Positions 8,937 to 18,191 of a stretch of DNA of 64,000 bases are shown one piece after another (within the stretch, counting starts at the first letter, position 1; each line of letters opens with the position of its first letter). The position numbers and the translations under genes were made by a program. Under the pieces are notes generated by a model that saw nothing but the letters and a program-made list of their open reading frames with translations, ran no database searches and was not told where the DNA came from. Origin of the DNA: Methanobacteriota archaeon (GTDB taxonomy: Archaea > Halobacteriota > Methanomicrobia > Methanomicrobiales > Methanoculleaceae); assembly GCA_023393455.1 (NCBI GenBank), contig JAEWLJ010000013.1:100230-164229 (forward strand). The letters are read 5' to 3'.

Positions 8937-9710
8937 TCATCCGGACTTCTTCCGCGGTCTCCCGGCAGGCTGAATCTCCTGGAGAACTTTTCGCGACATA
9001 TACCCGGCGTAGAGGTCGGGGTAGATGTAGATCCCCATCAACTTCCCGTTCTCCTCCAGGATCGAGAGGGACTCAGAGCGGTCGGCCATCATGAAAAACT
9101 TCAACGAGAGCCCGTTGCTCTCTCCTGCCTCATTATGAAAGAGGGACGACTCGATGTCGTTTCCGCCGGTATAACACCGTATCGGCGCGATATCGGCGAG
9201 TTCTTCGCTTCCGACAATAAGGTAGACCGGGACCCGTTTTGCCGCGCGGGAGATCTCGCTTCCATACCGGGTGAGAAACGCCTCATCGTTCGAGAGGAGG
9301 ATGATCTCCGACTTCGCCCGGTGCAGGATCATACGGATCTGGTTATCCCGGGTCCATTCCGTGCCGAGTTTGTAGCCCTGCATGAGGGGTTCGGGCGTCT
9401 CGGTCTCCAGGGCCTTCAGGCGCCGGTACAGCTCCTCAAGCGAGGTCATGGATTCACGCTTTAACCGCTCAAACGTCTCCGTAACGTCGACGGCCGAGTA
9501 CCGCACAGGCGATCTCCCGGAAGAGACAATGAACCCTTTCTGGGCGAGTGTGGTGAGCGTCTCATAGATCCTGCCCCGGGGGATCTTCGTCTGTTCGTGG
9601 ACATCGCGGGCGCTTGCCACCCGCAGTGCCGACAGGGTCACGTAGACCCTGGCCTCGTATTCACTCATCCCGATCCCTTTGAGCTCTGCGAGCAACGAGT
9701 CGTCAATCAT
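8937..9710 (-). CDS. TrmB-family transcriptional regulator
   Basis: A 257-residue regulator with an N-terminal winged helix (LKGIGMSEYEARVYVTL and IPRGRIYETL, residues about 8-60), a coiled linker, and a C-terminal TrmB effector domain (about 100-250). TrmB proteins are archaeal sugar-responsive repressors or activators. It is divergent from the MFS transporter at 9775 with a 64-base shared promoter region, so control of that exporter and of itself is likely. The effector is unknown. Confidence 0.86.
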   Translation of the reverse strand: MIDDSLLAELKGIGMSEYEARVYVTLSALRVASARDVHEQTKIPRGRIYETLTTLAQKGFIVSSGRSPVRYSAVDVTETFERLKRESMTSLEELYRRLKALETETPEPLMQGYKLGTEWTRDNQIRMILHRAKSEIILLSNDEAFLTRYGSEISRAAKRVPVYLIVGSEELADIAPIRCYTGGNDIESSLFHNEAGESNGLSLKFFMMADRSESLSILEENGKLMGIYIYPDLYAGYMSRKVLQEIQPAGRPRKKSG

Positions 9711-9741
9711 GGTTCCGAGCTACTCTCTCCAGGAGCATTTT

Positions 9742-9772
9742 CTTAATATCTCCATCCTGGCGATTTAATAGG
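9742..9772. promoter_or_regulatory. Divergent promoter region, TrmB regulator and MFS transporter
   Basis: CTTAATATC at 9742-9750 lies about 29 bases before the transporter ATG and would give a leaderless or nearly leaderless mRNA. On the minus strand TATTAAATCG (9772-9763) is placed for the regulator, whose start is preceded by GGAG-rich sequence. The two core promoters interleave, so one bound regulator could affect both. Confidence 0.45.
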
Positions 9773-9774
9773 AC

Positions 9775-10998
9775 ATGAGTTCAGCACCGTTCACACCAAC
9801 CAGATGGACATTGCTCTTCCTCTTACTCTCGGCCATGATGATTCTCATGGGAGGAGCAGCCATCGCGCCGGCTCTGCCCTTGATCAGTGAGGCATTCCCC
9901 GACGCACCGGACTCGCTGATCTCGATGATCGTGACGCTTCCTTCGCTTGCGATCGCGCTCACCGGTATTTTTATCGGTGCACTTTCGGATAAGATCGGTA
10001 AGATCAAGGTCCTTGTCGCCTCCGTTGCCATCTTCACCATCGCAGGATGTTCGGGATACTTCCTCACCTCACTCCCTGCGATACTGGTCGGCAGGATCAT
10101 CCTTGGGGTCGGCATCGCCGGCATCACCTGCACGACGTCGTCCCTGATCCCCTGTTACTACGAGGGGATCACCCGGGCGAAAGTTCTCGGCTACCAGGCG
10201 GCCGCCATGGGTCTCGGGGTCCTGATCCTTGAGATGAGCGGCGGTCTTCTCGCCGGCATCTCCTGGCGTGCGACGTTCCTCATCTACCTGATCGGCATCG
10301 TCATCCTCGCAGGGGTCCTTCTCACGATGAGAGAGCCTGTCATCCCGAAGACCGAGCGGGACACCGCGGCATCCGACGAGAAGTTCCCCACCGCCCCCCT
10401 CTTCCTCGGCTACATAACCCTCTTCATGGGCAGCGTGCTCTTCTTCCTGATGCCGATAAAGTTCCCCTACTTCATCGCGACGATGGATGCAGCACGGATC
10501 CTGGGCGAGAACACGGCGCTCATCAGCGGATTGTTCCTCGGGATCATGGGCTGTGCCGCATCGATCATCGGCATCTTCTACGGGAGACTCACCTGGAGAT
10601 TCCACCGCTACGCCATCCTCGCCAGTACATTCGCCCTCTTCGGGATCGGGTACTGCAGCCTCGGGCTGGCCACGTCGCTTCCCCTCGTCACGTTCGCGGT
10701 CATCTGCATCGGTCTTGGAAACGGCATTCTGATGCCGACGATCCTGACCTGGATCGCCGCGATCACGCCGAAACAGTTCCTGGGCCGGGCAAGCGGGGGG
10801 TTCTCGGTAGCCCTGAACACCGGCCAGTTCGCCTCCACGCTCGCCATCGTGCCGGTCATCGCCATCACTGCAACATACAGCAACATGTTCCTGGCATTCG
10901 GGTGTATAGCGCTCCTGCTTGCTCTGCCGTACGCTCTCGCGACTGTAAAGGCCGGGGGCGGGGCCACCCTCCCGCAGGCGATCAAGGTTGAAAATTAA
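9775..10998 (+). CDS. MFS transporter (multidrug/DHA1-like)
   Basis: A 407-residue integral membrane protein with about 12 predicted hydrophobic helices. The MFS motif A-like GALSDKIGKIKV follows helix 2 (about residues 68-80). The fold and length fit drug:proton antiporters of the DHA1 group. It is divergent from the TrmB regulator, its likely controller. The substrate cannot be told from the sequence. Confidence 0.85.
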   Translation: MSSAPFTPTRWTLLFLLLSAMMILMGGAAIAPALPLISEAFPDAPDSLISMIVTLPSLAIALTGIFIGALSDKIGKIKVLVASVAIFTIAGCSGYFLTSLPAILVGRIILGVGIAGITCTTSSLIPCYYEGITRAKVLGYQAAAMGLGVLILEMSGGLLAGISWRATFLIYLIGIVILAGVLLTMREPVIPKTERDTAASDEKFPTAPLFLGYITLFMGSVLFFLMPIKFPYFIATMDAARILGENTALISGLFLGIMGCAASIIGIFYGRLTWRFHRYAILASTFALFGIGYCSLGLATSLPLVTFAVICIGLGNGILMPTILTWIAAITPKQFLGRASGGFSVALNTGQFASTLAIVPVIAITATYSNMFLAFGCIALLLALPYALATVKAGGGATLPQAIKVEN

Positions 10999-11168
10999 CA
11001 ACACCATGCGGAACCGTGGGGTCTCGATCCCACACCCCTTCTCGCTGTTGCAGCGCTCGCAGACCATCTGGTAATTTTCAAGGGGTCGCCTTTGCGCTTC
11101 AGGACGATATGATCCTTCTTGAACACCGCTTCTTCCCCGCCTCTGATCCCGTAGAGGTTCAGGAGCAT
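10999..11168 (-). pseudogene. HNH endonuclease-like remnant with frameshift
   Basis: On the minus strand an ATG at 11168 opens LYGIRGGEEAVFKKDHIVLK followed by RKGDP; one base later, in a different frame, it continues ENYQMVCERCNSEKG. Joined, this gives an HNH nuclease core (D-H-I-V then C-E-R-C-N). The frame breaks in the CCCC run near 11079-11085, where one base is missing. The downstream frame has no stop before entering the convergent transporter gene, so the 3' end is also lost. Either the gene is dead or the run was miscalled. Confidence 0.55.
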
Positions 11169-11301
11169 GGCCGAGGAGCCTCTTTTTTTTTCGTCAGGGG
11201 TCGGCCCACGACCCCGAAGATCGGTGCCGGCGGTATACGTAGCGGGGCACCGGGCAACGACTGCTTTTACCGTAGTACAATCAAACCTGATAACGGTAGT
11301 T

Positions 11302-12129
11302 ATGACAAGAGACTCCCCGGCAAACTTCATGGACGGGGCAATCCCCGCTGGGCTCCTCGCCACGGTGCGGTCGAAGCGGCCGCTCATCCACCACATCACG
11401 AACAGCGTCACGATCAACGACTGCGCAAACATAACGATCTGCGCCGGGGCCGCCCCGGTGATGGCCGAGGCGCCCGAGGAGGTCGCCGAGATGGTCGCCG
11501 CCGCAGGCGCCCTCGTCCTGAACATCGGGACGCTCTCCGCTACGCAGGTCGAGGCGATGCTCGCCGCCGGGCGCCGGGCAAACGAACTCGGCATCCCGGT
11601 CGTCCTCGACCCGGTCGGCGTCGGGGCAACCCGGTTCCGCACCGAGACCGCCCAAAGAATCCTCGACACCCTCGATGTCGCCGTCCTGAAGGGCAACGCC
11701 GGGGAGATCGGTGTCCTTGCCGGGACGGGCGGGAGCGTCCGGGGAGTCGATTCCGGCGGGATCGCCGGCGACCCCGTCGAGACGGCGCGGGAGTGCGCCC
11801 GCCTCACGGGGACGGTCGTATCGATGACGGGAGCGGTCGACGTCGTTACCGACGATAGAAGGGTCTTCCTCGTCGGGAACGGCAACCCGGCGATGGATCG
11901 CCTCTCGGGGACGGGATGCATGGCCTCTTCGGTCACCGCGGCGTTCGTCGCGGTCGCGGACGACTACGCGGTCGCATCGGCCGCGGCACTCGCGGCGCTC
12001 GGCCGGGCGGGAGAGTGGGCGGCGACCTCTGCCCGCGGTCCCTACTCGTTCAGGACGGCGCTCTTCGACGAGGTTGCCGGCCTCACCGCCGAAGACCTTG
12101 CCGGGCACGCCCGGATCGAGGAGCGGTGA
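11302..12129 (+). CDS. thiM: Hydroxyethylthiazole kinase
   Basis: Phosphorylates 4-methyl-5-hydroxyethylthiazole in thiamine salvage. The 275-residue protein begins MTRDSPANFMDG and has PLIHHITNSVTINDCAN, the NAGE segment and, near the end, the GTGCMASS anion-hole/catalytic motif. A longer frame from 11167 would add 45 residues that do not look like the family and overlap the HNH remnant. The stop overlaps the thiE start by one base (TGATG), making a two-gene thiamine operon. Confidence 0.92.
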   Translation: MTRDSPANFMDGAIPAGLLATVRSKRPLIHHITNSVTINDCANITICAGAAPVMAEAPEEVAEMVAAAGALVLNIGTLSATQVEAMLAAGRRANELGIPVVLDPVGVGATRFRTETAQRILDTLDVAVLKGNAGEIGVLAGTGGSVRGVDSGGIAGDPVETARECARLTGTVVSMTGAVDVVTDDRRVFLVGNGNPAMDRLSGTGCMASSVTAAFVAVADDYAVASAAALAALGRAGEWAATSARGPYSFRTALFDEVAGLTAEDLAGHARIEER

Positions 12130-12764
12130 TGGGCTACGACCTCTACGTGATCACCGACGAGGGGATCGGCCGCGGACGCTCCCATGCGGAGCTCGCCCGC
12201 CGCGCCGTCGCCGGCGGTGCGGATGTGATCCAGCTCAGGGACAAGGCCCTCTCCTGCCGGGACCTCCTCGGCGCGGCGGTCGCCATCCGCGAGATCACCC
12301 GTGACGCCGGGGCACTCTTCATCGTGAACGACCGCCTGGACGTGGCCCTCGCGGCCGGTGCCGACGGGGTTCACCTCGGCGAGAACGACCTCCCCATCGG
12401 GGAGGCGCGACGGCTTGCCCCGCCAGGGTTCATCATTGGGGCGTCGGTTGGATCGGTCGCGACAGCGGTCAGCGCTGAAGCAGAGGGGGCCGACTACGTC
12501 GCGCTCAGCCCGACGTTTGCGACCGGATCGAAGGACGACGCCGGGCCGGGCCACGGCCTTGCCATGCTCTCGGCGGTCCGCGCCGCGGTCGCCCTCCCTC
12601 TCGTCGCGATAGGCGGGATCACCGCGGGAAACGTCGGCGAGGTCATCGCCGCGGGCGCCGACGGGGTCGCGGTGATATCGGCGGTCGTCGGCAAGGACGA
12701 CGTCACCGCCGCCGCACGAGACATCCGGAACCGGATCGCCGCCGCGAAGGCGAGAGGGCGTTAA
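12129..12764 (+). CDS. thiE: Thiamine-phosphate synthase
   Basis: Joins hydroxymethylpyrimidine pyrophosphate to thiazole phosphate to give thiamine phosphate. The 211-residue TIM-barrel protein shows LYVITDE at the start, IQLRDK, FIVNDRLDVALA, GADGVHLGENDLP, the YVALSPTFATGSK segment and GGITAGN. It is coupled to thiM through the one-base stop/start overlap. No riboswitch is recognised upstream of the operon. Confidence 0.93.
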   Translation: MGYDLYVITDEGIGRGRSHAELARRAVAGGADVIQLRDKALSCRDLLGAAVAIREITRDAGALFIVNDRLDVALAAGADGVHLGENDLPIGEARRLAPPGFIIGASVGSVATAVSAEAEGADYVALSPTFATGSKDDAGPGHGLAMLSAVRAAVALPLVAIGGITAGNVGEVIAAGADGVAVISAVVGKDDVTAAARDIRNRIAAAKARGR

Positions 12765-13123
12765 TCCGCCATCCCGGGAAGCGCAGGCGTTCTCTGGTGG
12801 AAGGCCGCCTGCCAACGGCCGCCGCTCCGCGCGTATACGGTCGATGCGTAGAGCGTCTGGACGCCGAAGGAGACGGTATACACGAGGACTGCGTTCTCCT
12901 CCCCGAGAGGCACGACCCTCGGGTCCGTGATGGCGTACTCCGGAAACTCGTTCGGGTTCTCCACGAGATCGCGGAGGATCCCCTCCCTGTCCAGGATGCC
13001 CCAGGGACTGACGACAAGGGCTTTTGGCGCGAGATAATCGCGGTAGAACTCCATGTTCCGGATGTCGGCAGCCTTCCAGGCCCGCTGCTCGATATCGGAG
13101 AGAACTGTCAAGAGGTCTTCCAT
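12761..13123 (-). CDS. NTF2-like (SnoaL/DUF4440-type) small protein
   Basis: A 120-residue protein starting MEDLLTVLSDIEQRAWKA, with YAITDPRVVPL and a strand-rich C-terminus. Length and pattern (helical start, then WGILDREGILR, then antiparallel strands) fit the NTF2-like fold used in small enzymes and binding proteins. A TATA-like GTTATTATC near 13150 fits a leaderless start at 13123. An alternative ATG at 13195 adds 24 residues but its GGAGG is only one base away. Its stop overlaps the end of thiE convergently by four bases. The function is unknown. Confidence 0.62.
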   Translation of the reverse strand: MEDLLTVLSDIEQRAWKAADIRNMEFYRDYLAPKALVVSPWGILDREGILRDLVENPNEFPEYAITDPRVVPLGEENAVLVYTVSFGVQTLYASTVYARSGGRWQAAFHQRTPALPGMAD

Positions 13124-13210
13124 AGAGAGCAGGTGAATGCCCGGGGCGATAATAACCGTTTCCCCGCGCTCTGCCCGGACGCAAACCCTCTTCATTCCTC
13201 CCGGAGAGTG

Positions 13211-13699
13211 ATGTCTATGACCGGGATAACCTTCACCCCCATCGGGGTTGTCCACTCTCCCTTCAGCGACCCCCGCGAGATGCCGATCCAGACCGTCGGC
13301 GCCCGGGGCGTCCGGGGCACGATCGAGCTCGACCCCGCCTATGCGGCGGGCTTAAAAGACCTCACGGGATTCTCCCGGATCATCCTCCTCTACCACCTCC
13401 ACCGCTCGGAGGGCTACGCGCTCGAGGTGGTGCCGTTCCTCGATACGACACCTCACGGCGTCTTTGCGACCCGGGCGCCCCGCCGCCCGAACGCGATCGG
13501 GCTCTCCATACTCAGACTGGTCGCGGTCGAGGGCGCGACGCTCACCATAGAGGACGTGGATATCCTGGACGGCACCCCGGTCATCGACATCAAGCCCTAC
13601 GTCCCGGAGTTCGACGCCTACCCAGACGAGCGGGCCGGGTGGCTGGCCTCGATCTCGGAGGACGCCCGCACCAGGCGGTCGGACGGCCGGTTCTGCTGA
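13211..13699 (+). CDS. trmO: tRNA (t6A37) methyltransferase TrmO/TsaA
   Basis: Methylates N6-threonylcarbamoyladenosine at position 37 of tRNA with S-adenosylmethionine. The 162-residue protein has the start ITFTPIGVVHSPF, GFSRIILLYHLHRS, and the family signature FATRAPRRPNAIGLS, then DILDGTPVIDIKPY. Two ATGs (13211 and 13217) are possible; GGAG upstream fits either. It is divergent from the NTF2-like gene. Confidence 0.9.
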   Translation: MSMTGITFTPIGVVHSPFSDPREMPIQTVGARGVRGTIELDPAYAAGLKDLTGFSRIILLYHLHRSEGYALEVVPFLDTTPHGVFATRAPRRPNAIGLSILRLVAVEGATLTIEDVDILDGTPVIDIKPYVPEFDAYPDERAGWLASISEDARTRRSDGRFC

Positions 13700-13829
13700 C
13701 CAGGGTGAGCGTCGCCCGCCCGGGTCTCGCCGGGGGGAGGGGGCCTATACCATCTTCAAGGCGTCTGCCGGCCACATCATCAAGAGACAGGAGAAAAGGA
13801 CGTAAGAGAGGGTCGGAGCCCCGAACCTC

Positions 13830-13991
13830 TTACGCCTTCCGAAACATGTTCTTCCCCGCACCGCACCGGGAGCATGCCCAGGTCTCGGGCAGGTCTCCAA
13901 ACTCCGTGCGGGGTCCGATATTATTGCCGGGATCGCCGGCCCTCGGGTTGTAGACGTAGCCGCAGAGCCCGCACCGGTATGAATCCATCAT
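13830..13991 (-). CDS. Rubredoxin
   Basis: A 53-residue electron carrier with a single iron bound by four cysteines. The two pairs are visible as CGLCGY and CSRCGA, with the usual LPETWACSRCG linker sequence. The ATG at 13991 follows GAGGTGA at good spacing; a second ATG directly follows. In methanogens rubredoxins feed oxygen and superoxide detoxification enzymes. A second rubredoxin gene lies 224 bases upstream on the same strand. Confidence 0.93.
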   Translation of the reverse strand: MMDSYRCGLCGYVYNPRAGDPGNNIGPRTEFGDLPETWACSRCGAGKNMFRKA

Positions 13992-14215
13992 CTCTTCCTT
14001 CACCTCACCGCCCGACCGGAGCGTCGATCGGGGCACGGCACCCATGCGCCCCCTGAGTGATAAACGCTCCGGCCCGAGGGCCGGGGGGTGCAATTAACCC
14101 TGTTGGGGACGGATCGCTCTTCGAGGCGGGGATTTCCAGTTCAGGCGAGAGCATACGCTGACCGATGCAGATCACTAAAGAAAAGACCGGGGTCCGGTCA
14201 GGGAACGACTCTCCC

Positions 14216-14374
14216 TTAGATCTTCTTGAAACGGCTCTTCGGCGCACCGCACCGGGGGCATTTCCAGGTCTCGGGCAGGTCTTCAAACGCCGTCCCAGCC
14301 TCAACACCATGGGCGGTATCCCCGAGAGCGGGGTTGTAGACGTAGCTGCACAGCATGCAGCGGTATGAATCCAT
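14216..14374 (-). CDS. Rubredoxin (second copy)
   Basis: A 52-residue rubredoxin with CMLCSY and CPRCGA iron-binding pairs and LPETWKCPRCG. The ATG at 14374 follows GAGGTGAAG. It differs from its neighbour mainly in the loop between the pairs and in the basic C-terminus (SRFKKI). The two genes probably come from a tandem duplication. Confidence 0.93.
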   Translation of the reverse strand: MDSYRCMLCSYVYNPALGDTAHGVEAGTAFEDLPETWKCPRCGAPKSRFKKI

Positions 14375-14456
14375 TGCTTCTTCACCTCTTCGCCCACCGG
14401 CCGCGAGGGCGGCAGGACATACAATCATCGTTCCCGTGCAGAGATAAGCGCTCCGG

Positions 14457-16076
14457 TCACGACCCCGGGAAGAGCAACTCTCTTCCCGTGCATCCGTCGA
14501 GGACGATCGAGCGTTCTCCCCGCTCTGAGGCGAACCGGATCAGGTAGACCGGGTAGTAGATCGTATCGAACCCCACGATCTCGGCCGTGGGTTCGATCCC
14601 TTTGATGACCGTCCGGAGGGACGACTCCGTGGCCTTCGCCTCAAGAGACTCCTCGCGGAGGGGCTCCATCGGAAGGTCGCCTGACCCCGGACGGAGAGCA
14701 GAGAACGCAGGGACGTCTTCCGCGAGCAGGGGGACGTAGACCGTCGTGTCGCCGACCGTCTTCATCTCCGTGATGAGTTTCGCACCGGCAAGGCTCTTTA
14801 TTGCCTTCTTCACCGCGGCCGGCGGAAGGTGGGTATCGGCCTCGATCTCGGTCTGGGTCGAGCCGCCGTTCGCGAGCCCGGCAACGACCCTCACCGCGGC
14901 CTCGTCGAGCCCCAGGAGCTCCGAGAATCCCGGCCGGACTTTCAGGCCGCGATCCATCTCGACGATGCACCCGGTAGGTCCGTCGATGAGAAACGACGCC
15001 GTCTTCGTCGCTCTCCGGAGAATTCCACCGATGTAGCGGATATCGATCCGGTGGAGCGGGCGGTAAACCCGCTCCCCGGAGACGATCCGCTCTTCCGGCT
15101 CAAGGATCAGGAACCGGCGCTTTCGTTTCCCTTTCGCGATATCGAGCGCTTCTTCGCGGATCAGCACCGGAACAACAGCATTTGCCGGGCCTTGCAGCGC
15201 CTCCGTGCTTTCCCGGCGAGCCTCCTCGGGACCGCATGGTTTCGCATGGGCCGGCTCGGTGCGGCCCGGTTCCGCACGGGGAGCCTCGGCCGGCCGGACT
15301 GGTCGCGCAGGGACGAGCCGGGGCGTCAGCCCCCGGTGCTCGCAGAGCCGGTCGCGGAACCGCATCTTCACCTTCTCGCGGGAGAGGCCGCCCATCACGA
15401 AGAACTCCCCCGGTTCGAGTTCGGCGAGTTCCGCGACCTCTTTACGGGACGAAAAGAAGAGGCCGACCGCTTTCAAGTCGTTCTCTATCGAGAGTTTCCC
15501 GATGATCTGGTTGTTGCACTGCGAGAGGACATTCTTCGTCACAAGCGACGGGCGCTGGGTCGCGACCAGCATCCCGAGCCCGCGTTTGCGTCCCCGGCGG
15601 GATATCTCCTCGATCTTCTTGATGGACTCGCCGGACTGGGGGATGAACTTGTCCGCCTCCTCCACGATCAGCAGGAAGGGTTTCTTGAGCCCGCTCTCCA
15701 GATCGTAGAGGAGATCGGCGAGGAGAGTCACCTTCTCCTGCATAGCGGTCTCCGAGACGTCGAAGATCACCGCCGTCCGGGAGCAGATCGCGTTATGCAT
15801 CAGTTCCCGGAGGTTCGCCCGCTCGATATCGATGTCGCAGTCGTCGCTGGAACCGATCCAGAGGAGGTGGAACCGGTCCCTGAGCGAGGAGTACTCCCCT
15901 TCCGTATCGATGAGACAGAATCCCACCCGCGCCTGCAGGAGCTGCTCGCAGATGACCGCGATGCTCCAGCTCTTCCCGGCACCGGACTGCGCGATGATGC
16001 AGGTTCTTCCCGTAACCAGTTCCTGGGCGTCGACGGCGACGTCGCGGTCGCCGTCCTTCCCGATGACGATCTCCAT
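14457..16076 (-). CDS. HerA/DUF87-like ATPase with winged-helix C-terminus
   Basis: A 539-residue protein. It has Walker A AQSGAGKSW near residue 35, Walker B LLIVEEADKF, a glutamine/arginine finger region VATQRPSLVTKNVLSQ, and an ENDLKAV segment typical of HerA-type ATPases. After about residue 270 comes a Pro/Ala/Glu-rich linker, then a beta-rich region and a winged-helix-like segment (TQTEIEADTHLPPAAVKKAIKSL). It may pump or clamp DNA. The usual partner NurA is not adjacent, so it is not necessarily the resection helicase HerA. Confidence 0.72.
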   Translation of the reverse strand: MEIVIGKDGDRDVAVDAQELVTGRTCIIAQSGAGKSWSIAVICEQLLQARVGFCLIDTEGEYSSLRDRFHLLWIGSSDDCDIDIERANLRELMHNAICSRTAVIFDVSETAMQEKVTLLADLLYDLESGLKKPFLLIVEEADKFIPQSGESIKKIEEISRRGRKRGLGMLVATQRPSLVTKNVLSQCNNQIIGKLSIENDLKAVGLFFSSRKEVAELAELEPGEFFVMGGLSREKVKMRFRDRLCEHRGLTPRLVPARPVRPAEAPRAEPGRTEPAHAKPCGPEEARRESTEALQGPANAVVPVLIREEALDIAKGKRKRRFLILEPEERIVSGERVYRPLHRIDIRYIGGILRRATKTASFLIDGPTGCIVEMDRGLKVRPGFSELLGLDEAAVRVVAGLANGGSTQTEIEADTHLPPAAVKKAIKSLAGAKLITEMKTVGDTTVYVPLLAEDVPAFSALRPGSGDLPMEPLREESLEAKATESSLRTVIKGIEPTAEIVGFDTIYYPVYLIRFASERGERSIVLDGCTGRELLFPGS

Positions 16077-16162
16077 CTCTTCAAGAAGAAGACAGGACGG
16101 CGGGAGGTTTAACGCTTCCTTTTCGATTCAGGAGGATTGTCTGGAGGATTCGACGTTCCTCA

Positions 16163-17560
16163 TCATCGTTTGTTCCTGCGGAGCGAGAGAACAACCCCGA
16201 AGACCGAAAGGACCGCGAGTGCGAGGAAGATCAGCCGCAGGCTCAGCAGAAAGTCCGGGAATGTCGCCGGGGTGACGACGGTCGACCCCATGACGACCGC
16301 AAAGACCACAAGGACCGCTCCCATGCTGAGCATCATCCCGAGCGACCGCATCATCGCTGTCATCGCGGATGCGCACCCGTAATCCTGCTTCGTGACGGAG
16401 CCCATGATGGCGGTGGTGTTCGGGGACGAGAAGAGCCCGACCCCCACGCCCAGCAGGACCAGGAGGGCGACGATCGCGGCGATCGGCATCGTCGGAGAGA
16501 GGAAGAAGAAGCCGAAGAGGGCCGCGCCCGAGAGCGCCATCCCCACCGAGGCGACGAGCCCGGGCTGTATCCGGTCGGCGAGGCGGCCGGAGACCGGGGC
16601 GACGAAGACCATGATCACCGGTTGGACCAGGAGCAGGGTGCCCGCGGCGATGGGTTCGTAGCCCCGGACGTACTGGAGGTAGAGGGAGAGGAGGAACCCG
16701 ACCGCATACGTGGCGCTGTAGTTGATCAGGGCGGCCCCGTTCGAGGCGGCAAAGACCCGGTTCGACGTGAGGAGCGGAACCGGGAGGATGGGACAGGGCT
16801 GCTGCTGCTCCACCCGGATCAGGATCACCCCGAGCAGGACGACCGCCACGAGGAGCGCCACGCCGGTCGGGGTGGTCGCCCAGGCCAGGCCCAGGAAGAG
16901 GCAGAGGATCAGGACGGAAGAGATGATTGCCCCAGGGGTGTCGAAGCGCTCGTCGCGTTTGTCGTTCAGGAACGCCGGGTACTTCCCGGCGTAGAGGAGG
17001 GACGGGACGGCGAGGAGCATGGTCAGGACGAAGATGCTCCGCCAGCCGAAGAACTGGGTCAGGGCGCCCCCGAGGAACGGCCCGAGCGAGAGCCCGGCGT
17101 AGACGGCGGTGACGTTCAGCCCGATGGCGGTGCCCCGTTCGCCAGGAGGATAAAGATGGGTGATCAGGGCCACGCTGTTTGCGTAGATCATGGCGCCGCC
17201 GATCCCCTGCAGGAACCGGAAGGCGAGGAGCAGCTCGAACGTGGGCGTGAAGATGGTGAGGATGGAGCCGGCGGTGAAGACGACGACCCCGAGCAGGAAG
17301 ATAGTGACTTTCCCCCGGGTGTCGCCGAGCCTCCCCGCCGGGAGGAGGAAGATGACCGACGAGAGGAGATAGGCACTGGCGACCCAGGCGAGCATGGTGG
17401 CGTCGGCGGAGAACTCAGCCCCGATGGCAGGCAGGGCGAGGTTGATCGCGGAGCCCGTGAACGGGTTGAGGAACGTGACGGCGGTGATGAGGACCAGGAT
17501 GAACCTTCGCGAATACTGCCTGTTTTCTTTCTGCTCCACGGTATCGTGCCCCTGAACCAT
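16163..17560 (-). CDS. MFS exporter, 14-helix DHA2/EmrB-like
   Basis: A 465-residue protein starting MVQGHDTVEQKENRQ. It has about 14 hydrophobic helices, the motif A-like GRLGDTRGKVTIF and the antiporter motif C region (GLSLGPFLGG), which place it in the DHA2 drug:proton antiporters. The start at 17560 is chosen because a TATA box lies 22-30 bases upstream and GGAG five bases upstream; a longer frame from 17656 would begin before the promoter. Substrate unknown. Confidence 0.87.
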   Translation of the reverse strand: MVQGHDTVEQKENRQYSRRFILVLITAVTFLNPFTGSAINLALPAIGAEFSADATMLAWVASAYLLSSVIFLLPAGRLGDTRGKVTIFLLGVVVFTAGSILTIFTPTFELLLAFRFLQGIGGAMIYANSVALITHLYPPGERGTAIGLNVTAVYAGLSLGPFLGGALTQFFGWRSIFVLTMLLAVPSLLYAGKYPAFLNDKRDERFDTPGAIISSVLILCLFLGLAWATTPTGVALLVAVVLLGVILIRVEQQQPCPILPVPLLTSNRVFAASNGAALINYSATYAVGFLLSLYLQYVRGYEPIAAGTLLLVQPVIMVFVAPVSGRLADRIQPGLVASVGMALSGAALFGFFFLSPTMPIAAIVALLVLLGVGVGLFSSPNTTAIMGSVTKQDYGCASAMTAMMRSLGMMLSMGAVLVVFAVVMGSTVVTPATFPDFLLSLRLIFLALAVLSVFGVVLSLRRNKR

Positions 17561-17581
17561 CCCGACTCCGTCCCGGGTATG

Positions 17582-17590
17582 CTTTATAAG
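17582..17590 (-). promoter_or_regulatory. TATA box of the DHA2-like exporter
   Basis: CTTATAAAG on the minus strand, about 25 bases from the ATG at 17560, predicts a leaderless or very short-leader mRNA. Confidence 0.55.
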
Positions 17591-17758
17591 GGTATACGCT
17601 CCTCGCGCAGATAAGAACACTGCCGCTACCCGCGACTGTTTAACTCCGTTCGGCACCGGAGAGGATACGCCCGATCCTCGCCCGGATCATGCCGTATGCC
17701 GCGGTTATATCCTTCGGGATGCACCGCTCCCGGAACGCGGCGAGGCCCGGAGAGATCA

Positions 17759-18130
17759 TCACGCAACTCTGCGGTTCGAGATCGCCCATGCTTTCAACGC
17801 CCCGCCGATCGCCCCACCGATGGCGCCGAGAAGGCCGAAGTAGAGGGCGAGGGCGAAGAGGAGGACGGCTATCCCGATGCCGAGGAGGGTGCCGAGAGGG
17901 CCGAGGACCGCTGTCCCTCCGACGACGGCGACGACCGAGAAGATAGCGGCGACGACGAGCCCGCCGATAAGTCCCCCGAGCGCGCCCCGGACCGCCCCTG
18001 GAGGCCCGAGATAGCCGCCTATGGCCCCTCCGAGGATCGGCCCCCCTACCGGAAAGAACGGGCTGATGAAGAGCATGAATACGATGCCTATAAGCGGAGA
18101 AAGCCAGTAGGGACTGTCCTCTTTCGCCAA
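17759..18130 (-). CDS. DUF5518-like small membrane protein
   Basis: A 123-residue, glycine-rich membrane protein with about four hydrophobic helices (WLSPLIGIVFMLF, GGLIGGLVVAAIF, AVLLFALALYFGLL among them) and short polar termini. The pattern fits DUF5518 proteins of haloarchaea and methanogens, whose function is unknown. A paralogue lies 61 bases upstream on the same strand. Confidence 0.7.
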   Translation of the reverse strand: MAKEDSPYWLSPLIGIVFMLFISPFFPVGGPILGGAIGGYLGPPGAVRGALGGLIGGLVVAAIFSVVAVVGGTAVLGPLGTLLGIGIAVLLFALALYFGLLGAIGGAIGGALKAWAISNRRVA

Positions 18131-18191
18131 CCTCGCCTCCGAGACGAGAAGAAGCCGGGAAGAGTGATCCTCCCCGGTGTTCGACCTCCAG

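Noticed and set aside
11167..11301. 45-residue N-terminal extension of ThiM
   Set aside because: The residues do not match the family and the segment is explained by the HNH remnant on the other strand.
11200..11301. TPP riboswitch upstream of thiM-thiE
   Set aside because: The thi-box core sequences (CTGAGA and ACCTGATCTGG-like) are not present in the leader.
16622..17614. 330-codon open frame opposite the DHA2-like exporter
   Set aside because: Extremely Glu/Asp/Arg-rich and without fold features. It mirrors the membrane-protein codons on the other strand.
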